Positions 1 through 6,105 of a DNA stretch of 6,105 nt are shown here, in pieces. The stretch comes from Bacteroidota bacterium. GTDB lineage: Bacteria; Bacteroidota; Ignavibacteria; Tepidaquicellales; Tepidaquicellaceae. Location of the stretch: assembly GCA_003519545.1 (NCBI GenBank), contig DOWN01000321.1:1-6105 (forward strand), read 5' to 3'. Position 1 is the stretch's first letter, and the number at the start of each line of letters is the position of its first letter. Both the position numbers and the translations under genes were made by a program. The notes beneath the pieces are model-generated. The model saw only the letters and a list, made by a program, of their open reading frames with translations. It searched no databases and was not told where the DNA came from.

Positions 1-542
1 ACATTATTTATAAAATTTAAAAACTCACCCGCATTATTTTTGATATAAGATATTTTAATAGAATCAGTTTTATCTTTTACAGAATTTAAATCCGGAACGA
101 GAAAATTTTTTGATTTTAACAATAAATCTGAAGAAGGGATTATATAAATATTATCAGTATCTTTATATTTTTTTATAATATCCTGAACAATTTTTTTTGA
201 CTGATCAAGGTATGTACCATTTTGATTTCTCACGGACATACTATATGAGTTATCAAGGACAATAAAAACATTTGAAACAGAAGAAGTGCCTGTTGAGTTA
301 ACATTTAGGATAACGGGTTTTGCAAAAGCCAACACAAGAAAAACTATTATACAAATTCTTGAAATTAATAATCGCAGTTGTTTTAATTTAATTCTTTTAA
401 GTTTTGATTTCTGAAGTTCTTTAAGAAACATTAAAGTAGAAAACTCAACTTTTTTAACCTTTCGAAGATTAAAAATATGAATCAGGATAGGAATAGAAAT
501 CGCAATTAATCCCCAAAGCATTGAGGCATTCAGAAATGACAT
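1..542 (-). CDS. BatA-like membrane-anchored VWA-domain protein, 5' part (cut by left edge)
   Basis: Translating the reverse strand from ATG at 542-540 gives 180 codons without a stop, up to the window edge, so the C-terminus is missing. A hydrophobic helix at about residues 8-24 ends in PILIHIFNLRR, the pattern of the 'N-terminal double-transmembrane' (BatA / aerotolerance regulator) domain. A basic stretch (about 41-57) and a second helix (about 58-79) follow. Next comes the start of a von Willebrand factor A fold, with VFIVLDNSYSMS carrying the MIDAS metal-site motif DxSxS at Asp97, Ser99 and Ser101. Known members are inner-membrane proteins common in Bacteroidota and relatives, often encoded near MoxR ATPases; their molecular role is poorly defined. 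The rest of the VWA fold and any later domains lie outside the window. The gene is divergent from the thiamine kinase cluster. The family call is firm, the function is not. Confidence 0.85.
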   Translation of the reverse strand, partial: MSFLNASMLWGLIAISIPILIHIFNLRKVKKVEFSTLMFLKELQKSKLKRIKLKQLRLLISRICIIVFLVLAFAKPVILNVNSTGTSSVSNVFIVLDNSYSMSVRNQNGTYLDQSKKIVQDIIKKYKDTDNIYIIPSSDLLLKSKNFLVPDLNSVKDKTDSIKISYIKNNAGEFLNFINN

Positions 543-574
543 TAAATTGAAAATTATTTTTACAAAATTGTTAA
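543..574. promoter_or_regulatory. Very short divergent intergenic spacer, presumed to carry both promoters
   Basis: Only 32 bases, nearly all A/T, separate the start codons of the minus-strand VWA gene and the plus-strand thiamine kinase gene. Transcription of both must begin here or inside the first codons of the opposite gene. I see no convincing -35/-10 pair, no Bacteroidetes-type TTTG/TAnnTTTG promoter and no Shine-Dalgarno sequence for either start. The space is too small for a TPP riboswitch. The promoter role is inferred from gene orientation only. Confidence 0.3.
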
Positions 575-1219
575 ATGAGAAATAAAAATGCCGTAATTTT
601 TTTGAACGGTAACGAACCGGACATAAAAATTATTAATAAGATATTAACTAAAAAGTCATTAACTATTATCAGTGCCGATGGTGCTTCAGATTATTTATAC
701 AAACATAGCATCATTCCTGATGTTATTATAGGAGATTTAGATTCAATATCAAAAAAATCTCTGAGATATTTTTCATCTATTAACACAAAGATAATAGAAG
801 TAAAAGAACAGGAAACTACAGATTTTGAAAAAGCATTAAATTATGCAAAAAGTCTTAACATAAAAAGTATTACAGTCTTTGGTGCAGTTAGTTCAAGGAT
901 AGATCATACATTGAATAATTTCAGTGTAATTAAAAGATTTCATAACAAATTGAAAATTAAGTTAATCAATAATGACTATGAAATTTTTTATTTTGATAAA
1001 TCTATTTCTTTTAAATATAAAAAAAATGAAATTGTTTCATTTTTAGGATTACCTGTTGCATATGGAGTTAAAACAGAAGGATTAAAATATCCGCTTAACA
1101 ATGAGAAATTAGAGTTTGGTGTCCGTGAAGGCACTTTGAATCTATCAATAAGCAATCAAATTAAAATCGAATATAAAAAAGGAACTATGTTACTTTTCAG
1201 AAAACATTTTCTAATATGA
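575..1219 (+). CDS. thiN: Thiamine pyrophosphokinase
   Basis: This enzyme transfers a pyrophosphate group from ATP to thiamine, giving thiamine diphosphate and AMP in the cytoplasm (EC 2.7.6.2). The 214-residue length is normal for the bacterial family. The N-terminal catalytic domain shows the family motifs in order: ADGAS at 34-38, PDVIIGDLDS at 48-57 (metal/ATP site acidic residues), TTDFEKAL at 81-88, and FGAVSSRIDHTLNN at 102-115. The C-terminal thiamine-binding beta domain has TEGLKYPL at 167-174 and GTLNLSISN at 186-194. The usual GG before R-x-D-H is SS here (106-107), a mild deviation. ATG 575 is the natural start, because residues 6-11 already form the first strand. No ribosome binding site is seen. 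The stop overlaps the symporter start (ATGA), so the two are probably co-transcribed and translationally coupled. Its presence suggests salvage of preformed thiamine. Confidence 0.93.
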   Translation: MRNKNAVIFLNGNEPDIKIINKILTKKSLTIISADGASDYLYKHSIIPDVIIGDLDSISKKSLRYFSSINTKIIEVKEQETTDFEKALNYAKSLNIKSITVFGAVSSRIDHTLNNFSVIKRFHNKLKIKLINNDYEIFYFDKSISFKYKKNEIVSFLGLPVAYGVKTEGLKYPLNNEKLEFGVREGTLNLSISNQIKIEYKKGTMLLFRKHFLI

Positions 1220-2622
1220 TAAATTTTAATTTATTAGATTACTGTTTAATAATATTATATTTCTTAATTGCTTTAATAATAGGATTAAGAACTAAAAACA
1301 CAGAGAATTCAAAACTGCAATATTTACTTGCGGGAAGAACACTTACCTTGCCTGCTTTTGTCGCAACTCTTGTATCTACTTTTTATGGCGGAATATTAGG
1401 TGTCGGTGAATTTGTTTACACAAGCGGAATTTCAAGTTGGTTTCTATATGCGTTTCCTTTTTATGTATTTGTATTTTTATTTGCAATGTTCTTTGCAAAA
1501 AAAATCCGTCAAAGTAATTTTTATACAATTCCCGATAAACTTGAAAAAACTTACGGGAAAAAAGTTTCTGTCTTTGGAGCATTAATGGTGTTTTTGTTAA
1601 TTACACCTGCTCCATATGTGTTTATGCTCGGAGTTATAATCTCATTAATTACCGGTATATCAATTTTTTATTCTACCATTGCATGTTTATTAATCTCTAC
1701 AGTATTTCTTTTTAAAGGCGGGTTGAAAGCGGATGTAAATGTTAATATTTTTGAATTTGCCTTGATGTATTTAGGTTTTATTGTAATCATTCCATTTTGT
1801 ATTTCTGTTATTGCAACTCCTACTGAATTATTCTCATCACTTGATGATAAGTATCTGGATATAACGGGAGGTAATTCAATTCAATATATACTTGTTTGGT
1901 TTTTCATAGGTGCGTGGGCAATTGTTGATCCTTCATTTCATCAGAGATGTTATGCGGCAAAAGATGAGAAGACTGCACGAAACGGTGTCTTGATAAGTCT
2001 GATATTCTGGTTCGTTTTTGACACACTTACAACTTTGACAGGATTATATGCGGTTTTACATTTACAGAATTTAGAAAATCCGGTTTTTGCTTATCCATTA
2101 CTTGCCGAGAGTGTATTGCCAACGGGCTTTAAAGCAATATTTTTTATTGGATTAATCGCAACAATTATGTCAACACTTCATTCATATGTATTTATTTCCG
2201 GGTCAACGATTGGCAATGATTTATTTCCAAAATTTTTTGATAAAAATAATAAATCCGGCGATAAAAATTTTTATACTCAAATAGGGCTTGTAATAACAGG
2301 ATTAATTTCACTCTTAATAATTTATCTGCTTCCATCAGTTGTCTCAATGTGGTACACACTCGGAAGTATCGTGGTACCTGCTTTATTAATAAGTGTGATT
2401 TCATCTTATTATAAAAAATTACAAATAAACAGTAATTATATTTTTACTGCAATGATTTTTTCATTTCTAATTTCTTTATTATCATTTATTTATGGATATT
2501 ATAATTTTGATAACGGCATTTACAATTATTTTTTAGGTCTTGAACCTATGTATCCCGGATTATTTGCCGGATTATTTATTTTTTCTTTAGGACTAATTAA
2601 AAAATTCAGAACAACTGTTTAA
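1216..2622 (+). CDS. Sodium:solute symporter (SSS family), substrate unknown
   Basis: This is an inner-membrane transporter expected to couple solute uptake to the sodium gradient. It has 468 residues and about 13 hydrophobic helices, roughly 5-23, 45-67, 73-94, 116-145, 148-167, 180-200, 222-241, 257-281, 303-326, 352-372, 374-395, 408-428 and 443-460, which fits the LeuT-like SSS fold. Family signatures visible are YLLAGRTLTLP (36-46), the glycine-rich GGILGVGEFVYTSG (58-71), DPSFHQRCYAAKD (238-250) and IATIMSTLHS (314-323). Ser319/Thr320 of the last match the position of the Na2-site Ser/Thr pair in vSGLT-type proteins. The gene overlaps thiN by four bases, so thiamine or a thiamine precursor is a reasonable but unproven substrate. 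Proline, pantothenate, sugars and other SSS substrates cannot be excluded. The stop lies inside the probable start region of the patatin gene. Confidence 0.88.
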   Translation: MINFNLLDYCLIILYFLIALIIGLRTKNTENSKLQYLLAGRTLTLPAFVATLVSTFYGGILGVGEFVYTSGISSWFLYAFPFYVFVFLFAMFFAKKIRQSNFYTIPDKLEKTYGKKVSVFGALMVFLLITPAPYVFMLGVIISLITGISIFYSTIACLLISTVFLFKGGLKADVNVNIFEFALMYLGFIVIIPFCISVIATPTELFSSLDDKYLDITGGNSIQYILVWFFIGAWAIVDPSFHQRCYAAKDEKTARNGVLISLIFWFVFDTLTTLTGLYAVLHLQNLENPVFAYPLLAESVLPTGFKAIFFIGLIATIMSTLHSYVFISGSTIGNDLFPKFFDKNNKSGDKNFYTQIGLVITGLISLLIIYLLPSVVSMWYTLGSIVVPALLISVISSYYKKLQINSNYIFTAMIFSFLISLLSFIYGYYNFDNGIYNYFLGLEPMYPGLFAGLFIFSLGLIKKFRTTV

Positions 2623-2680
2623 AAAATATTTATATATATCTTTAATCTGTTTAGTTTTTACTTCTATTCCGGCAATTTCT
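2615..2680 (+). other. Signal peptide of the patatin–Omp85 protein, upstream of the TTG 2711 start
   Basis: The reading frame of the patatin gene stays open back to a TAA at 2594-2596. It encodes (L/M)FKKYLYISLICLVF, then TSIPAIS before QEE. That is a short lysine-rich n-region, a hydrophobic core and a signal peptidase I site AIS|Q (Ala at -3, Ser at -1), with cleavage after base 2680. The only plausible initiator ahead of the lysines is CTG 2615-2617; no in-frame ATG, GTG or TTG exists between the TAA and 2711. The cysteine at residue 12 lies inside the hydrophobic core and lacks a lipobox, so a lipoprotein is unlikely. Confidence 0.75.
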
Positions 2681-5347
2681 CAGGAAGAAATTTCGGAAGA
2701 GATTATTAAATTGAATTTCAGAGATGCATCAAATTTTGATACTACGAATTTCAATTTGTTTCCAAAAAAAATAAACAACAAAAAAATCGGACTTGTTTTG
2801 AGCGGTGGAGGAGCAAGAGGAATTTCTCAGATAGGAATACTTGAAGTATTGGAAAAAAATAATATTGAACCGGAATTAATAGTCGGGACAAGTATCGGGA
2901 GTTTGGTAGGGGGATTAAAAAGTTCAGGTTACAACTCAAAAGAAATTTCCAATTTGTTTAAAAAAACAAACTGGCCAAATGTATTAAAATTAACCAATAC
3001 TGCTTCGAGAGAAAATTTATATTTTGAACAAAAGAAAATTCAAGATAAAAGTTTGATTTCACTTTCATTAGACGGCTTCAAACCAATACTTCCAAGTTCG
3101 CTTTCAAATGGTCAGAGCATACTTGATATAATTAATGTTGAAATATTAAATTCACGTTATAACACAAAGAATAACTTTTCAGATTTAAAATATCCTTTTA
3201 TATCAGTTGCTACAAATATTGACAACGGGAATTCTGAAGTTTTAACCGAAGGTAATTTAAGTGAAGCAATTAAAGCATCAATAACGTTTCCTTTATTATA
3301 TTCGCCGACCTTTTTTAACGGTAAAAATTTAGTTGACGGAGGATTAACAGCAAATATACCGGTTCAGCAGGCACTTGATTATGGAATGGATTTTACAATT
3401 GTTGTAAATTCAACAAGCCCATTAAAGACATCAAAGGAACTGATAAACCCTTTAAACACTGCAGATCAGATATTATCAATAACAATGGACAAACTGAATG
3501 ATTTACAAATCTCTAAAGCAGGTTTTGTTTTTACTCCTGATATTGGGAATTATTCATCCACCGATTATTCTAAAATTGATTACCTGATAAATAAAGGTAG
3601 AGAGGAAGCAGAAAATAAAATTACAGAACTTCTCTTAAAGTTAGATTCACTTGAATATTATTCTTCTGCATATTTTAATAATTTTGTTATAAACCCTCAA
3701 ATTATACTTCAGGGTATTTCAGAGATAGATGATGGAATTTATTCATTAATTAATAAAAAAGATATTGTTAGATATTCAGATGTAGAGAAAGTATTAAAGT
3801 TTCTTTATAAAACAGGAAATTATGCAAATGTATTTGCAGAAATTTCAAACGTAAATTCTCAGGCGATAATAAACATAACCGGAATTCCTAACCCGGAATT
3901 AAATTCAATTATTATTTACAATAATCCTGGTATAAATGATTCACTAATCATAAATTTTGAAAACAAATACGTTAACAACTCTTTAAATTCCGTTGATAAT
4001 TTAAAATTATATGATGATTTGCTCGGCGATATACGTTCAAAAGGATTATCATATATTGAAATCACAAAATTTATATATGATTATAATTCAAGAAATATTT
4101 TAATTTATTTTTCAAACGGCAAAGTAAATGAAATTGAAATAAATGGTAATTACAGAACCAATAATTCATTTATAGAAAGAGAATTAAAAGTTTCAGAAAA
4201 TAAAATTATTACAAAAGCCGATATAGAACAAAGCATAAAAAATCTTTCAAGTACAAATTTATTCAGTCAGGTAAGTTTATATTTCATTGAGGATAATGAG
4301 AAGAAAAAATTAACATTAAATTTAATTGAAAAAAATACAAGAAACATAAGACTTGCTATCAGGTCAGACAACGAAAGAAATTTTCAAGGTTTAATTGATA
4401 TAAGGGATGAAAATTTTTTAGGTTCCGGAAATGAAATCGGAATTTCAGGGAGCGGTAGTTTAAGAAACAGGGAGTTTAAAGCAGAGTTCAGGTCAAACAG
4501 ATTTTTCGATACATACCTGACATATAACCTCACAGGTCTTTATAGTTTCAATGATGTTAACACTTACAAAGAAGTAATTAATGAATCACGAGGTGAATTT
4601 GTGAGAGAGAGAACAGGGACTTACAGAGATATTAAAAAAGGTTTAAGATTTTTACTCGGTAGTCAACTTGAAAAACTTGGAATATTATACTCACAGTTAA
4701 TTTATGAATTTTATAATTTGAATACAATTTCCGGCGAAGAGATATTAAGTGATAATTTAAGAATCATAAAATTAAAATTTGGAACTCTTATTGATTCGCA
4801 AGATAAAATACCATTTCCAAATGAAGGCTCGTTGCTTAATTTATATTATGAAACAAGTCAGGATAATCTCGGAAGTAATGTGAGTTATTCAAAAATTTTT
4901 ATAAATTATGAACAGTATATTCCTATAGGAAACCGTTTCACCTTAAAGCCGAGATTCATTTTCGGATTTGCAGACAGAACAACACCTTTTCAGGAACAGT
5001 TTTCACTTGGTGGTGAGACTTCTTTTTATGGTATGGTTGAAGATCAGTTAAGAGGAAGACAAAAACTAGAAACTTCTTTGGAATTAAGATATATGTTACC
5101 TATTAAAATATTTTTTGATACATTCTTAAAGTTCAGATATGATCTTGGCAGAGTTTGGGAAAATGCGGAGGATATAAGATTCAAAGATTTAAGACATGGA
5201 ATAGGAATGTCTATCAGTTTTGACTCCCCTATTGGAGAAGCAAGTTTCTCTGTCGGGAGGACTTTTCTTGTAAATAAAGGATTTACTGATAAATCATTTA
5301 TATTTGGACCTTATACTTTTTATTACTCAATCGGTTATGATTTATAA
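2615..5347 (+). CDS. Secreted patatin-like phospholipase fused to POTRA modules and an Omp85/BamA-type beta-barrel (probable CTG start)
   Basis: Numbering is from CTG 2615 (910 residues). TTG 2711 would give 878 residues but no export signal. Residues 1-22 form a signal peptide. The patatin domain (about 57-345) is complete: SGGGARG oxyanion loop at 63-69, GTSIGS with nucleophile Ser93, and DGG with catalytic Asp241. A lipid acyl hydrolase activity is therefore expected. Residues about 354-501 look like two diverged POTRA modules (LYKTGNYANVFAEI is typical). A clear POTRA at 502-573 starts GKVNEIEINGN and contains LSSTNLFSQVSLYF. The barrel (about 574-910) opens with DENFLGSGNEIGISG and ends with the Omp85-like SPIGEASFSVGRTF. 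This is the type Vd (PlpD-like) layout, but longer than PlpD and with more POTRA-like material. The loop-6 motif reads FYGM instead of V/I-RG-F/Y, and the last residue is Leu instead of the usual aromatic. It overlaps the symporter gene by eight bases, which suggests coupled translation. Domain calls are strong, the start codon is inferred. Confidence 0.85.
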   Translation: MFKKYLYISLICLVFTSIPAISQEEISEEIIKLNFRDASNFDTTNFNLFPKKINNKKIGLVLSGGGARGISQIGILEVLEKNNIEPELIVGTSIGSLVGGLKSSGYNSKEISNLFKKTNWPNVLKLTNTASRENLYFEQKKIQDKSLISLSLDGFKPILPSSLSNGQSILDIINVEILNSRYNTKNNFSDLKYPFISVATNIDNGNSEVLTEGNLSEAIKASITFPLLYSPTFFNGKNLVDGGLTANIPVQQALDYGMDFTIVVNSTSPLKTSKELINPLNTADQILSITMDKLNDLQISKAGFVFTPDIGNYSSTDYSKIDYLINKGREEAENKITELLLKLDSLEYYSSAYFNNFVINPQIILQGISEIDDGIYSLINKKDIVRYSDVEKVLKFLYKTGNYANVFAEISNVNSQAIINITGIPNPELNSIIIYNNPGINDSLIINFENKYVNNSLNSVDNLKLYDDLLGDIRSKGLSYIEITKFIYDYNSRNILIYFSNGKVNEIEINGNYRTNNSFIERELKVSENKIITKADIEQSIKNLSSTNLFSQVSLYFIEDNEKKKLTLNLIEKNTRNIRLAIRSDNERNFQGLIDIRDENFLGSGNEIGISGSGSLRNREFKAEFRSNRFFDTYLTYNLTGLYSFNDVNTYKEVINESRGEFVRERTGTYRDIKKGLRFLLGSQLEKLGILYSQLIYEFYNLNTISGEEILSDNLRIIKLKFGTLIDSQDKIPFPNEGSLLNLYYETSQDNLGSNVSYSKIFINYEQYIPIGNRFTLKPRFIFGFADRTTPFQEQFSLGGETSFYGMVEDQLRGRQKLETSLELRYMLPIKIFFDTFLKFRYDLGRVWENAEDIRFKDLRHGIGMSISFDSPIGEASFSVGRTFLVNKGFTDKSFIFGPYTFYYSIGYDL

Positions 5348-5362
5348 TTTCTTATTAAGAAA
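5348..5362. repeat. 15-base palindrome just after the patatin–Omp85 stop, possible weak terminator or operator
   Basis: TTTCTTA-T-TAAGAAA is a perfect inverted repeat around a single central T, directly downstream of the stop codon. As RNA it could form only a five-pair, A/U-rich stem with a five-base loop, and no T-run follows, so it is a poor intrinsic terminator. It could be a protein-binding site for the next gene, or chance in such AT-rich DNA. The remaining bases to 5421 are AT-rich; they probably hold the promoter of the next gene if it is not read through, but no clear element is visible. Confidence 0.25.
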
Positions 5363-5421
5363 CATTCATCTGTTTAAAACGTAAATTATTTAAATTAAAG
5401 TTGTATAAAACAATAATTTAA

Positions 5422-6105
5422 TTGAAATTCACAAATAAAATACCTGAAAATATTTTAAGGGGAGTGATAATTTTTATTACTCTTTATTGTCTTACTATTA
5501 TTGGTATTATATTTGTTAAAGCAACCTTTACCGAAAGATTACGGGTTGATGATTTAAAGAAAAAAATTCTTCTTGATTCAAATAATTCAGTTGCTGCACT
5601 TGTATATGATATTACATTGAATGGAGTGAGTTATCAGGCAGGAATACGGGAAGGAGATACGATTTTATTTTTAAACGGACTTGAATTTAAAAATGATGCT
5701 GATTATCAAAGGATATTAAATCAGACAAGACAAAATGACTTTGTAAATTACACAGTTAAAAGAGGCAATGAAATTCTAAATTTCAAAGTTAAGCCATATA
5801 AATATTTTCATTTAGTATATTATATTTTTTTTGCGTTATCTTTTGGATTTCTTGTAATTGGATTTTTGGTCGGATATTCTAAACCGAGAGAATACATTTC
5901 GCAAGTATTTTTCCTTTTAGGTTGTGCATCATCTTTTGGTTTTAATACATTCGGAGGTGTGTGGAATTATATAGGTATGGATTCTTTTATTTGGTATAAT
6001 CTGACATACGGTGCAATTTTTATGTTTCCGTTATTTTTCCATTTTTTCCTGATTTATCCTGTCAATTATGAATTCAAATTCAGAAGAGTTCTTATACCTT
6101 TAATT
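5422..6105 (+). CDS. PDZ-domain multi-pass membrane protein, N-terminal part (cut by right edge); probable sensor kinase or phosphatase
   Basis: An open frame starts right after a TAA (5419-5421) and runs 228 codons to the window end without a stop. TTG 5422 gives MKFTNKIPENILRG and then a helix at about 15-32. GTG 5464 would start inside that helix, so TTG is preferred. Residues about 40-124 form a PDZ domain: GVSYQAGIREGDTILFLNG at 68-86 matches the xxAGxxxGDxIxxxNG core, and a YTVKRGNE strand follows. Three further helices lie at about 131-151, 159-180 and 187-213. With a short basic N-terminus inside, the PDZ domain should face the periplasm. This front end resembles membrane sensor proteins that end in a histidine kinase or SpoIIE/PP2C-type phosphatase domain, but no catalytic part is visible here, so the output is a guess. 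No Shine-Dalgarno sequence precedes TTG; GGGGAG at 5459-5464 abuts GTG 5464 and is too close to serve it. Possibly co-transcribed with the patatin gene 74 bases upstream. Confidence 0.75.
   Translation, partial: MKFTNKIPENILRGVIIFITLYCLTIIGIIFVKATFTERLRVDDLKKKILLDSNNSVAALVYDITLNGVSYQAGIREGDTILFLNGLEFKNDADYQRILNQTRQNDFVNYTVKRGNEILNFKVKPYKYFHLVYYIFFALSFGFLVIGFLVGYSKPREYISQVFFLLGCASSFGFNTFGGVWNYIGMDSFIWYNLTYGAIFMFPLFFHFFLIYPVNYEFKFRRVLIPLI

Noticed and set aside
761..766. CTGAGA, resembling the conserved THI-box core of a TPP riboswitch
   Set aside because: It lies inside the thiamine kinase coding sequence and has no surrounding THI-element pairing, so it is a chance match.
1376..1585. Short open frames on both strands across the symporter gene
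   Set aside because: They lie wholly inside a well-supported membrane transporter gene, have low-complexity composition and match no family I recognise.
2192..2404. Reverse-strand open frame opposite the 3' half of the symporter
   Set aside because: It is antisense to conserved symporter helices, with no recognisable motif or start context.
2623..2710. Apparent 88-base intergenic gap with a TATATATAT run, considered as a promoter
   Set aside because: The stretch is in frame with the patatin gene and encodes its signal peptide, so it is better explained as coding.
2751..2939. Reverse-strand open frame opposite the patatin catalytic motifs
   Set aside because: It overlaps the conserved GGGARG and GTSIGS coding region and has no features of its own.
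5464..5466. GTG as start of the PDZ gene, preceded by purines
   Set aside because: The purine run touches the codon, so spacing is wrong for a ribosome binding site, and starting there would remove the n-terminal flank of the first membrane helix. TTG 5422 fits better.

Overview
The window is AT-rich DNA, roughly 30% G+C by eye. It reads like a chromosomal segment of an FCB-group bacterium, with Ignavibacteriota or a related Bacteroidota lineage as the best guess. Three things point that way: a BatA-type double-anchor VWA protein, a patatin–POTRA–Omp85 fusion, and the lack of clear Shine-Dalgarno sequences before any start. The lineage is an inference. No rRNA, tRNA, CRISPR array, insertion sequence or other mobile element is visible, and the genes use the standard code.

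Layout. Positions 1-542 hold the 5' part of a minus-strand gene for a membrane-anchored von Willebrand factor A protein, cut by the left edge. A 32-bp divergent spacer separates it from a tight plus-strand gene cluster. The cluster starts with thiamine pyrophosphokinase (575-1219). A sodium:solute symporter follows (1216-2622), with an ATGA overlap. Last is a secreted or outer-membrane patatin-like phospholipase fused to POTRA modules and an Omp85 beta-barrel. This gene can be opened at TTG 2711, but the 96 bases before that codon are in frame and encode a textbook signal peptide starting at a CTG codon (2615). The true protein is therefore probably about 910 residues and overlaps the symporter stop by 8 bases. 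After a 74-bp gap, a second plus-strand gene starts at TTG 5422 and runs off the right edge. Its visible part is one membrane helix, a PDZ domain and at least three more helices, like the sensory front of a membrane kinase or phosphatase.

How they may work together. The kinase makes the cofactor thiamine diphosphate in the cytoplasm. The symporter coupled to it could bring in thiamine or a precursor, but its substrate cannot be read from the sequence. The patatin–Omp85 protein acts at the outer membrane and has no obvious link to thiamine, so its place in the cluster may only reflect shared transcription. I found no convincing new biological system. The points most worth checking are the non-canonical start and hidden signal peptide of the patatin fusion, its altered barrel loop motif, and the kinase–symporter pairing.
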